DNA from: Rhabditoides inermis
Lineage: Eukaryota; Nematoda; Chromadorea; Rhabditida; Rhabditidae
Assembly (NCBI GenBank): GCA_963966185.1
Contig: CAWZYM010000218.1
Coordinates: forward strand, 62,001-126,000
DNA: 64,000 nucleotides
Direction: 5' to 3'
Part shown: in pieces, positions 11,902-22,043 of the stretch
Layout: each line of letters opens with the position of its first letter
Position numbering within the stretch: position 1 is the stretch's first letter
Notes under the pieces: generated by a model
What the model saw: the letters and a program-made list of their open reading frames with translations, nothing else
What the model was told of the DNA's origin: nothing
The model's database searches: none
Translations under genes and position numbers: made by a program

Positions 11902-12682
11902 GGGCGAGAGAGAGGGAGAGAGAGAGAGAAGAGCGAAAATATGAAACATGATCATTCTCAGGTGGTTCGGATCGGAATACTGACTCTGACTATGACCGGC
12001 TACAGTTCGAAATGCACTTGATTATCTTGCCGGGAGGAATTCTTTCACGTTGTTTTTCTTTCATATCTTTCACTTATCAGGTTTCGCTTGTTTTGTGTGT
12101 CTATCAGATTGTATACAAATGATTATTCGAGAAATAACATGTTTGATGATTACTTTATTTCCTTCTAAATTGTCCACGCATAAAACAGATCGTAGCGATT
12201 TTGTGTCGATAAGTCAGCATTTCAAAAACTGCTCGTTGACCGCGTGGCAAACGAAATATTCAAAAAAAGGGCGGCCTCAGCTGGTAGCTGTAGCTCCGCC
12301 CACTTTCGCCGGTTCAAACGGCCAATCAGTGTCGTGTTTTTTGTTGATTTCTATCGATTACTTTTCGCTCACCCGCGCCAAAGGATTGAATAGAGCGCAC
12401 ATATTTTGACCTCATCGAGCCCAACTCACTCTTTCCCCAGAGTTCTTCTTCAAACTGGGTTTGCAAGTACTCAGTACGAGCTGGAATGGATAATCTGGGA
12501 GGGACTGTACACTGTTGACCAATATGAGATGAGTACTGGGCAGCTCACTCACCACCTTCTTTTCCTTTGCAGTCTCATCCCACCCGTGCTACTTCGAGGG
12601 ACAACAAGGCTATTCTCCGCAGTATCGACACTATCCGACATACCAGCCGCCTGTGAACAATCCGTCGACTTGTAACAACTAA
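10475..12682 (+). CDS. Secreted phospholipase A2-like protein
   Basis: Six exons: 10475-10619, 10807-10888, 11041-11106, 11747-11824, 12441-12532, 12573-12682; all phases agree (573 nt, 190 aa). The ATG directly follows gttgcag, fitting a trans-splice acceptor, and opens a signal peptide (MSSPFPLPFSLLLLLLFLPS...LSA). Mature residues begin WHCGNG, the PLA2 calcium-loop type X-CG-X-G, then FNECCAEHDELY with the catalytic His-Asp pair of the CCxxHD helix, then YRASDQQFFACLRNTT, which carries the second Asp/Cys helix. The usual Cys after HDx is Leu. The C-terminus is Tyr/Pro-rich (YSPQYRHYPTYQPP). Known PLA2s hydrolyse phospholipid sn-2 esters; activity here is inferred. Nematodes carry several such short PLA2-like genes. 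Introns 2, 3 and 4 have GA or CT tracts starting right after their donors. Exon 5 is the least certain; its GTACTG donor is weak. Confidence 0.85.
10890..11015. repeat. (GA/GGGA)n tract in PLA2-like intron 2
   Basis: Begins 1-4 nt after the splice donor at 10889 and fills most of the intron. Confidence 0.9.
11118..11634. repeat. Long compound (CT)n array with CTGT blocks
   Basis: About 515 bp of CT repeat interrupted by TCGTCGTCTGTCTGTCTG and CTTTCTCTCG units that themselves recur about every 100 bp, giving a higher-order repeat. It lies in intron 3 of the PLA2-like gene, starting about 10 nt after the donor. The long frame read through it is an artefact. Confidence 0.95.
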
Positions 12683-12809
12683 AAATGCTCCTAATCTCAT
12701 ATTGTACCTTACTTACAACCTTACATAGTTAAACTACATTTTAATTCACACATTTGGTAAGTTAATATTAAGTTGAATGATATCACTTTTGGCACTCACG
12801 AGTGTTTGG

Positions 12810-12815
12810 AATAAA
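12810..12815 (+). terminator. AATAAA poly(A) signal of the PLA2-like gene
   Basis: Canonical hexamer 128 nt after the TAA at 12680-12682; no other gene on this strand is nearby. Confidence 0.7.
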
Positions 12816-12829
12816 ATGTTTCTTTCCGG

Positions 12830-14350
12830 TGCATGATATTTGATATGTTTCTTTTTTTCGAGTTTTTGTAGATTCTTCTTAGAGTACCTCTCCAGTTAGG
12901 AGAGAGAGAGAGAGAGAGAGAGAGAAGACGGACCCTACATGGGCGGGACTAGTTAGGGGCGCGTTTCTAACAGGCATAGCTAACACGAATGTTCTGTGTA
13001 GTGAACAACTGGTTTTGATTTCTCTGTCAAAAACTTAATGAAGAAAAAAACTTTTTTTTAAGCAGAGATGATCGATTATTAATGGGACAGGAAAAATCTA
13101 CTAGTCCCAACTTAGTAATCATTAATAAAGCGAGAGATAGCGGAAGCGTTTTCCTTCCAATCCCACACATTTCTGCTTTCGTCACACTCATTTGCTACTA
13201 AGAACCCAACATTTGCAAAGATTTCCATTTTGCTTGCAAGAGGAAGAACAAATTGTACGCTGGAAACGAAGCTCATCAATATTTTTATTGGAAGGAAGAT
13301 AGGGGGAGGGAAAGGATACGACTAATTTGGAGTGCGCAGCTTGTTAGGAGATATCTGCGCCTGGAAGACGGGGCTGTGTTTGTATTTTACGCCCACTCGC
13401 ACACTCTCTCTTGTGCTTAGCCTCCCCTTCTGGCTTCTTTATTTCCATTCAATATCTCTCGCGCTATCTATCATATCAATGAATCAACCCATATTTTCAA
13501 TGAATGGCTAGCGTACTGACATAACTTAAAGTGTATGTCACTTCAAATTAACTCAAAATAGATTTGCTAAACGATATTTTTCTGGTCACAGAAGTACGCG
13601 ACGTGCGGTTAATTTTGATCATCTGTAACTGTTATGTATTGGGTTTAATGAACAAGAAACTTTTAGATAAACACATAATTAATTCAGGTATAGTCAAACA
13701 TAAGACATAACAGGTATTGTGTTACCTGTTCGCTTCTGTTTTTCTTCATTTCCGCTTCCATTAGCTGACGTCTTTACCGACTTATGAATATAAATATAGC
13801 CTGCGGCAGAGCGATAGTTTTCGATCTACCTCGCTTGCAGTTCGAAATACGGTGCCATAACCGTCTCTCTTGTTTTGCGCGCTATTATAGAGAGCTGTCT
13901 CCATGTCTTTCTTCTGATCTACCCAACCGTGCGCAACTTATTGCGAGCATATAACTATAGTCTCTCTCTCTCTTTCTTTTTCTCTGTTACTCAATGGTGT
14001 GTTGTCATATTCAGATATAACGACGTAACTTCTTGCGAGCATAGAACTATCCAATTATTCGAAGAGAGAAAGATAAACTTGCATACTCATCTCTATCCTT
14101 ATCTGTCAGCAGTATGACTGACTGGCCTTCGTCCAATCCTATCCACCATAATCCTCACTACGTCACTGTGTTACGAACACCAGACAGGTACTATGAGAAT
14201 ACCATGTTTTGAGAATACCAGCTCTTGAGAATACCATGTTGCGTTTTAGGTATGTCTAAAACTCTAGTAGGCTATGTTTACAAAGAACATTATTTTTAGC
14301 AGCCTCAGCAATCGGCAGGGCCGTTGCATCTTTCCACCACTAGACCACCT
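12830..14350. other. Intergenic, no gene recognised
   Basis: AT-rich sequence with a short GA tract (12900-12927) and a TATA-like GAATATAAATATAG at about 13786. Open frames are short and lack coherent splicing. Confidence 0.5.
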
Positions 14351-14618
14351 CGGCACGGCTCCACGGCAATTCACAGTGAACAAAGAAAAGTCGACGCGCG
14401 GCGCGTTCCGCCGAGGAATCAAACCTCAAATTGCCACTCACTCTCGCGCACTCTCGTTTCTTTTCCACGCTCGCGCAAGTCTGCCGTCTCTCAAATCGCG
14501 GGTTCTCTCGCGCACTCTCTGTCTCAATCAGTAGAATGCGTCTCGAAACAAAACCGCTCTAAGACGATTTGTCATCATGCAGCTTTTGTTCACTTGTGAA
14601 TTGCCGTGCGGCTCGGTG
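14351..14618. repeat. Short foldback element
   Basis: The arm CGGCACGGCTCCACGGCAAT with TCACAGTGAACAAA (14351-14385) is the imperfect reverse complement of 14585-14618. The interior is rich in CTCTCGCGCACTCT. Probably a small inverted-repeat transposon; no target duplication was identified. Confidence 0.6.
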
Positions 14619-14786
14619 CGCTCAACGCAGCGCGCCTATATCGCTTGTCACAATCGCGCGCCGCGTGCGAATCTTCAAAGGCGGCATGCACTGACTTTGC
14701 ATTTTGTAATGGCGGCCATGTGACAGCCGCGAGCGATCAGTGGGGCGAGCCGAGCTCGGCTCGTTCCGAACCAATCAAAACAGACG

Positions 14787-14898
14787 ATTTTCTTTAAAAA
14801 GTACTTGCGTAAACAAATGAACTTTGTCTTGTCCCAATGCAGCAAAAGCACATGCATAAAGCGTTTACAAATACTAACACAAACCTGCGCCTCTCTCT

Positions 14899-14930
<32 letters not shown>

Positions 14931-15155
14931 TCTCTTTCTCTTTCTCTCTCTCTCTCTCCTCTCTCTCTGTCTTCTCTCTCTCTAATATGGACGTATGGCG
15001 TTATTCATTTGTATTGTTATATTTCATCGGTTAATGTCCACTGTCCGTTATGCGCAGGTTTGTGTTAGTATTTGTAAACGCTTTATGCATGTGCTTTTGC
15101 TGCATTGGGACAAGACAAAGTTCATTTGTTTACGCAAGTACTTTTTAAAGAAAAT
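14787..15155. repeat. Foldback repeat, copy 2
   Basis: Arms at about 14787-14890 and 15052-15155 match the arms of the copy at 1862-2184. The loop carries a CT tract. As at copy 1, the hairpin-ended dispersed repeat follows downstream, here separated by an extra 350 bp of CT-rich sequence. Confidence 0.85.
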
Positions 15156-15295
15156 ATATGTCCTTTTGTTAAATTTCATAGAAATTTTGAATATGTGCTG
15201 AATTATGACTATTCATATGGATTTTATCAAAAACTACTATCTCTCACTCACTCTGTTCTCTCCTTCTCTTTGTCCCTTCTCTCTCTTTCACTGTT

Positions 15296-15342
<47 letters not shown>

Positions 15343-15633
15343 ACACTGTTCTCTCTCTTTCTCTCACACTGTTCTCTCTCTCACTCTTTCACTCTCTCAC
15401 TTTCTGCCCTTCTCTCTCTCTGTCTCTTTATATTTTCTGCTCTTCTATCAACGTTGACAAATACTAACACAAACTCTCGGCCGTTCTCTCTCTTCTTACT
15501 CTCATGTACCACAGATCACACGTTACGTTTCGGATCGCCGTTACATTTCACAAAAACGTTTTTCCCCACATATTTTCTCACTACCGTTCGGAGTCGCGCC
15601 TACTGCGCTCTTTCTCCTGGTTATAGTTGGCGG

Positions 15634-16037
15634 ACCCAAAACAACGCAAACCCGGCGCGAATTAGGCGCTGGCGGCGGCGGGGCGAACTACACTCAAAGT
15701 GCGAGTTGGAGAACACGGGCAGAAAACGCCGAGAGAGTACGCTTTCGGGAGAGAGTCAGCGTTACCGGACACGACTTCCACCCACCCACCCACCCACCCA
15801 CCCACACGCTGGCCTCTCACCTCATGGGTGCGCGAGATCGCTCATAACTTCTTTCAGAGAAAAGATACAAAGATGCCATCAATTAGTGATCTGGCCTACG
15901 GAACCGTGCGAATCTAACTAACATGAATTGGATGAGTTCACATTCCGGCTAACATGATTTTTGGATATAGCTTCTTGAAAATTCTGGCGCGAGCCCTATC
16001 CTAAGCCAAAAGAGAGGGCGCTGCGCGCCCTCTCTAA
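15634..16037. repeat. Dispersed repeat ending in a GC-rich hairpin, copy 2
   Basis: Nearly identical to 2333-2724, including the 3' palindrome ending CTCTCTAA. The CCCA/CCAC run is 8 bp longer here. Confidence 0.8.
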
Positions 16038-16068
16038 TGCGGCAAACAGCTTGTCTTCAAATTACTTA

Positions 16069-16525
16069 CGAGGGAGGTGTTATAGGTCTTCCACTCGGAT
16101 TTACAATCTGAAGGCACCATTTGAAAGCTCTTGATCTCCTTAACAACCTATGAAAAGTTCAACTGCCCTCGTGTCCATTAAAGTACCGTAATTTTCGTTT
16201 GAAGTTGATACCAGATTACTGTATTTTGTGAAACGTTTGTTGCACTACTCTTATCGGAGTGGGTCCCTAATAGTTATAGAAGACTATAGCTTTCATAAAA
16301 AAAAAGATTTCATCGATTTAGAGCCGAGTTATGGTCAAAAACGACGATGACTGCCTCCAGCGAGTGTCTGGACTTTGAAATTTTTGACTGTTACTTTCTA
16401 TGAAAAGTATGCCTAAACCGAAACGAGGGCAGCTGATTTTTTGATATGTTAAACCGTAGGTTAAGGGATTTTAATTTCTGCCTTATGAAGTAAATCCGAG
16501 AGGAGGACCTATAACACCTCCCTCG
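16069..16525. mobile_element. PIF/Harbinger-like MITE with 3-bp TTA duplication
   Basis: A 457-bp element with perfect terminal inverted repeats CGAGGGAGGTGTTATAGGTC at both ends. TTA is duplicated at 16066-16068 and 16526-16528. Sub-terminal sequence is also partly inverted (ATCCGAGT/ACTCGGAT; GCCCTCGT/ACGAGGGC). A 3-bp TWA target is typical of PIF/Harbinger (Tourist-like) MITEs. No transposase, so non-autonomous. Confidence 0.85.
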
Positions 16526-16529
16526 TTAG

Positions 16530-17740
16530 AATTTTCGGAACGTAACTAAACACATATGGTCGGTCACCCAGCAATCGCACAATCTAGAATATGTGTAGAA
16601 GTTTCATTCTCATTGTATTGTACATACACATTTGTGCGAATGTTGAGCGTACTACAATACGGTATCTATAAATCTGAACTCGCTACTTTTGAAACATGAA
16701 CAATAAGTATATAAGTGATATTATCTGCACGTGTTCTTGATTCCTTCTCAAACGCTTGTTATCTTTGAGTCCTGGCATTCCTGGTCTTTGGTAACGAAGC
16801 GTCAACGGCGACGAGCCAAAGTAAATCACACATAAACAGATACTATTTAAAGGTCATTCACGGATAAGAACTCAAATAAGTAGTATTGCCAACTAACTAT
16901 AAGACAATATTTCTCGTACTCGTCACATAAGTAGGAAAAAATCTCGATGAGCCAATGATCAATCATCAATCTAAGGGTATCAACAGACAATACCTGACTT
17001 AATCCTTATGAAGAGGTAGCGTCAAGAAGAGAAGCCAGACGACTACATTTCATCATCGCTAACTATCACCTACGTCTTGTTCTACGTTCTGAGTGATAAG
17101 TTGCACTAACTGATCCTGCGCGACGACCCTAGAGCAAGGCAATACAGAAGCTGTAGTCGGGACGTAAAGGTGCAGTGATATGTCGTGAGGAAATGCAAAA
17201 AAAGTTGTTAGTACAGTTTGATGTTTCAAAAAAGTGAATTGGCAGCTGCTTGGCGCGTTGACCAATCAAAATAAGTAAATCCTACCACGTTGCAGTTACG
17301 TAGCCACTTATATATTCACGTTGTTATGTTCACATTCACAGAAAAATATTTGATTCTTGCGCTCTTTGACATTATGCTGTATAGGATAAGCCTATTGAAG
17401 CATGTGTCGTGTGACTCTATTGTTACAACGTGACAACGATCGCTGAAATTGACAAGAGTTCCCGTTAGTTCATCCAAACTCCGCTCATTTTTTTCATAAG
17501 TATGTCTTTCACTCACAATCTCTCTCGCAAAATGACGTTTTGTGCAGAATGAATGTTCATTATCGTTTACATTCTATTCCAAGCACGCTGAAAGTTTTTC
17601 CGCAAGATTGCGTTTTTGCAAATGACTTTTTCATTTTAAGTCATTTTCTGGTTTTATGATATCTTAGAGTTTTTTCAGACAGCAGTATTTCTTAGAGTAC
17701 TTCATTTTTTCAGATTTATCGGATTTCAAAAACTTGTTCT
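16530..17740. other. Upstream region of the srx gene, nothing coding recognised
   Basis: AT-rich; open frames on the minus strand at 17059-17265 and 17316-17516 have no recognisable motif and no consistent splice partners. Confidence 0.5.
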
Positions 17741-17741
17741 A

Positions 17742-19338
17742 ATGGATAGGATAGTGCCTGCTGCTATGGTTTTTGTTGTGAGTTTCGGTTATTTAGGTAT
17801 ACTTATAGCGTCATGTAAACATTGTGTTTTAGCATATACGTAATATGTATGTAGCTAGTGAACCAAACTCGCTTTGCAAAAACGTCAATATTTATTACAA
17901 AATCTGCAGAATGTAAATGAGTTATCAATGATTTTTTTTTGAATGAGGTTAACTCATGTAACTAGCGACAAACTAATTAATTGATAAATAACAATCATGA
18001 ATGTTAACAAACACAATATTTTCAGACAGCAGTGGTGGGGATGCTACTGACTGCATTCGTAGTCTCGTCTATGAATCGGTTAAAGATGTTCAACAATGCA
18101 TTCGGACTCATCGCCAAGGTTTTATTAATATCTTCGCGAAAAATATCTAGACGTGTTTATGAATTAAACATGCATTCCCGCATTCCCGCAATTCCGAATC
18201 ACAGAAAAAACCAATACTTTCAGGTGCACCTCGTTTTGGAAGGCATTCTTCTCTTCATTTTCGCGGCTTGGGTAGCGCCCAGCACACTATTGCAAGTTTT
18301 TTTCCCACATGAACAATGGAAACTATGTACATAAATGTTACGATCTAAAAAAAACGACCTAAATGAAAATTAGTTTTCATTTCAGTACGTTCATAGTACG
18401 TTCACATGAATAGAGTACTTACAATCCCACATTAACTCATCAAAAACCTAAAGTTTCTTGCACGCTATACTTTAAAGAAACACCCCACTTTAAATTGCAT
18501 GCAACTACGATTGCCACTTGAAAAAAAAACTGAATACAACAACTTTACACTATTGCGCCATATGCTAAAAAATGATGAGAATTTCGTAGTAGAAAACTAA
18601 TCGCAATTTTTTGATTTCGTAGTGAGAATTCCCAACTCGGCTCATAGGGTTAAACTTATTGTTATTTCCCACTACGAAATGAAAAATTCGCGGATTGTTC
18701 TCTAAGTACATGTTCAGTTCATTTTTAGCATAATGTTTATGCAAGTTATTGTATTTTGATATTCTTTCATGTGATAGTCGTTGTTCAAACACAAACAGTT
18801 TTCTCGGGTTTGCCAGATTGCATGAAACAACTAAACCTTTTCATCTCGTGCTTTTATTGTTTCAAAATAACTTCAGAGTGAAAGGAAATAAGCAACTCTT
18901 ACTCGTATTCAACTATGATGTCTAGGGATATCATCAAAAATGCGAACTTCTCATGGGGAAGAAAAGAGGGATGAGTATGGGAATTGTACACATTCCCGGA
19001 AATAGTATTTAGTTTTCAATAACAAGATCCAGTTCGATGTACTAGCGTTCACATGGCTAGTGAAGAACAGTCTCAGTGAAGAAGCTAGTATTACTAAAAA
19101 CAATATAATATTTTTTTTACCACACTGTCTTTTTCAGATTACTGAATCCATCTACCACACTTTCCGCCCACCTGGGATACCTGTCAATTTCGGTTTGCCT
19201 TCAAACAATAGACCAAAACTGATCCAATTGGTGTCTAGGTACAGTATAGCAGTTTGTATATGAGTCTGATTCTGTCTGCGAATCGTATGATCGCCGTCAC
19301 TCGACCGAACAAGTACAATGCGATATTCAGTAAGGTGG

Positions 19339-19380
<42 letters not shown>

Positions 19381-20904
19381 AAGAAAGAGAGAGATTTGAT
19401 TCCAGGCCAATTGTACGATAATGATATCAGTGGCGATTCTCGTTGCTTTCACCATAACCGCGTCGACTGTTCTCGGTATATCAGTTTTTTTATATTAAAA
19501 AAAATTGGATATCAGAATTTTAAACCAGACTTTTGTATATAGTTTGTTATACCCAAAGAACCCAAAGTTGTTTTTTCAGCATCACATTGTTATAACAGGT
19601 GCAAAATAGTCTGGTTGAGTTTCGTTGGTGAAAAAAAGTTATTTTTAAATACAAGTGATGTCTTAATGAAGAGGTGGTTGATGAACAATAATTTGATTTT
19701 TATGACGTTTGAATTTAAATTTAAGATGGTTGCCATTTTGGTTACGATCCCTTTCTGCAAGTGTTCCGATTCGACGATCAACCGTGTGGAAGGACGCTGC
19801 AGGTATATCGAATTATTGATTGATTATTGATTGATTTATGATTGATGATGACATTCCAGTTCTGGATGGACCTAGTCTTCATAGTAGGCCTACTTACTTT
19901 CATTCTCATAATGGACGCCTACACATTACTCGTGATTACTTCGAAAAAGGTATGACGTCATCACTACGATTTTTGATATGAAATAATATCTTTGTTCAGA
20001 TTCGTCTCAAGCTCAAAGCGCAACGCAAGTCGAGCGTGAAGAAGTTCTTCGTGTTGGTGAGTAACGTCATTATTTCAAGGTACATAATTAAAACGTAAAT
20101 CATCTTTAAATTAATGGAGGGAAACATAAATACATACATACCTTAAGAAAGTAAAATGTGAAAGTGGCGCCAGACTTCGTTCAGACGTGTCTGTCGACGC
20201 TGCTGTTCATCTCGACGCAGGTGTGCTTCAACCTGAGCGAACTGACGGAGAGGAGAGAGTGGAAGTTCCTGCTGACAACCTACGTGTGGCTGCTCAATCA
20301 GAGCGGACAGAGGTGAGATATCAAATATGTACTTGGAAAGAACATCGAGTCAGAGACTAAACAAGCAAAGCAACTTCACTATACTTCACATCATCGTAGC
20401 AACTTTGCATCATCATGCGTGTGGATGCATATTCACCGCGACTATCGATGTTCGTAACCGTGTACTGCAAAACAAAAACAAAAACAAAAACGATTTACCT
20501 GCAAACAAGAAAAGTCAAAACAGTACGACTGACCATCGACCAGCACGCTATTTTCGGTATAGCATAGTATCATATTCACTGTGCGCTTTCCGGTGCTTTC
20601 GAGTTTGCTACTTCGATTTCTGTGAGAAGTCAATGCGCGTCTCTTTCATAATGTACTTCCAGCAAGGTGTGGTCAAAACACATCGAATGCGGTTTGAAAG
20701 CAGGCGGTTTTGGAGTTATAGACAGTGAAGAAACCTGATTGCAGTGTGTTGATGGTGCTGATGAACGGCTGTCTGCGGCGGGAGATGAGCAGGCGGATGG
20801 ACCAGCTGCACTCGGCTGAGCCCGTCACCCTCGCACCACCCACGAGCAAAAGACAGACGACACACTGCTACACCAATATACTACAAGTGGACACCAGGTT
20901 CTAG
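17742..20904 (+). CDS. Srx-type seven-transmembrane chemoreceptor, complete
   Basis: Eleven exons: 17742-17777, 18026-18118, 18224-18295, 19138-19182, 19239-19334, 19406-19475, 19726-19802, 19860-19949, 20000-20056, 20185-20312, 20745-20904; every phase agrees (924 nt, 307 aa). Srx features in order: TM1 and MFNNAFGLIAK (family 'sFG.L'), TM3 ...SLILSANRMIAVTRPNKY ending IFSK (family 'NRf.Av..P..Y..iFs'), the signature loop GCHFGYDPFLQVFRFDDQPC (family 'C.fyYdp..w.f.dtpC'), TM5 FWMDLVFIV..., KKFF...CLSTLLF, and TM7 with VLMVLMNGCLRREM. Nematode Srx proteins are G-protein-coupled receptors usually in chemosensory neurons; the ligand is unknown. Exon 4 and its 56-nt intron are the weakest parts. 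A GA tract starts 4 nt after the exon-5 donor. AATAAA lies at 21039-21044. Confidence 0.9.
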
Positions 20905-21012
20905 ACATGCTATCCACACTGTGCACATTTTGTGAAACATTATCGCGTTATTCGACTCTAAAAAAATGTGTTGTCACACCATACACTGCTACACTTCAGG
21001 TTCTAGACATGC
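20896..21012. repeat. Short local duplication at the srx 3' end
   Basis: GGTTCTAGACATGCT occurs at about 20897-20911 and again at 20999-21013, with related CACTGCTACAC blocks before each, so the last codons of srx are partly repeated in its 3' flank. Confidence 0.6.
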
Positions 21013-21208
21013 TCTCAACGTTTTACCTCACCGTCTTGAATAAACTAATTTTAGCGTCGAAAAAATGTCTCGCATTAGTTGGAGGTTACATAGGAATCAA
21101 GTGTTTATCCATGTTCGCGTTTCCGATCTCAAATAAAATTTCAATCATATCAACAATACAGTTTATCGCATGCTAGGGAGGATAGGACTATCGAATATAC
21201 TGATCAGT

Positions 21209-21894
21209 CTACACACTGGTGTTACTGGGAGTGAGCGCGCTCTCGGAGAGGCTCTTCTCGCTCGCATCCGTCCGATCCGACGGCACGTCCCTCAGCGTGG
21301 ACTCGTCGTAGAAGATCACTCGCACCCCGACGGGAAGCGGCTGCTCGTGCAGCGGGGAGAACTGAAAGTACTCTACTGTACTTTGTACCGGATACCGTAT
21401 AGTCTACGGTGTCCTGTTTAATATATTCTGTAGTTACTGTATACCTAGTCTACAGTGCCCATTTCCCCAGTGGTCTTGAATACAGAAGAATACTGTAATG
21501 ACCGTATACCTAGTTTACAGCAGTCATTCCGACAGTGGTTTTGAAAATGATGAATTCAGTCTACCCCTACATAGTTTGACTGTTACTATATTTAATGTAT
21601 ATCCTGGTTACTGTAGTCTACCGTATACCTAGTCTACCGTAATCTACCATACCGTTTTGTCGTCGATGGTGCCAACCTTGACAGTGTGCTCGGAGGGCGG
21701 GTCGGTGGACAGAGGAAGCAGGGCGTACGACTGACGGATCTAGAGAGCAAAGGATCTCTCTCTCTCTCTCTCTCCGTCTCCCTCTTTCTCTTTCTCTCCC
21801 CCCCCCTTTCTCTCTCTCTCTCTCTCTTCCTCTCTCTCTCTCTCACTGTGGATAGCATGTCCTCCACCCTCCCTCCCAGCTCGGCCAGTTTCAT
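21209..21894 (-). CDS. Small three-exon gene, unrecognised (95 aa or a C-terminal remnant)
   Basis: Exons 21894-21847, 21739-21653 and 21361-21209 join in phase 0 (288 nt). The protein begins MKLAELGGRVEDMLST, a short amphipathic helix, and ends with a Ser/Thr/Asp-rich tail (...SESALTPSNTSV, TAG at 21209-21211). The acceptors (ctctctag, actttcag) and donors (gtgaga, gtatgg) are good. The frame is also open 5' of the ATG back to an AAG acceptor, so this may be the last part of a longer gene cut off by the LINE that starts about 150 bp upstream at 22.04 kb. No family assigned. A GA tract directly follows the first donor. Confidence 0.6.
21380..21655. repeat. Degenerate GTATACCTAGTCTAC minisatellite
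   Basis: Several imperfect units of TACCGTATACCTAGT(C/T)TAC with CTGTA/TACAGTA variants fill the intron between the second and third exons of the small minus-strand gene. Confidence 0.65.
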
Positions 21895-22043
21895 TGTGCG
21901 CAGCGGTGGAAATGATCTTGTTTATTGCCAAGCGAATAGGTAAACGATCAACATCGATCAGTGTGTGTCACATCAACGATTTTGTCTGATAACAGAAAAA
22001 CAGAAAGAGGTAAAAAAACCTAATGTCCTAATGGCCAGATACC

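Noticed and set aside
11104..12021. 305-codon plus-strand open frame
   Set aside because: Almost entirely translation of (CT)n and (GA)n; it overlaps real PLA2-like exons that use another frame.
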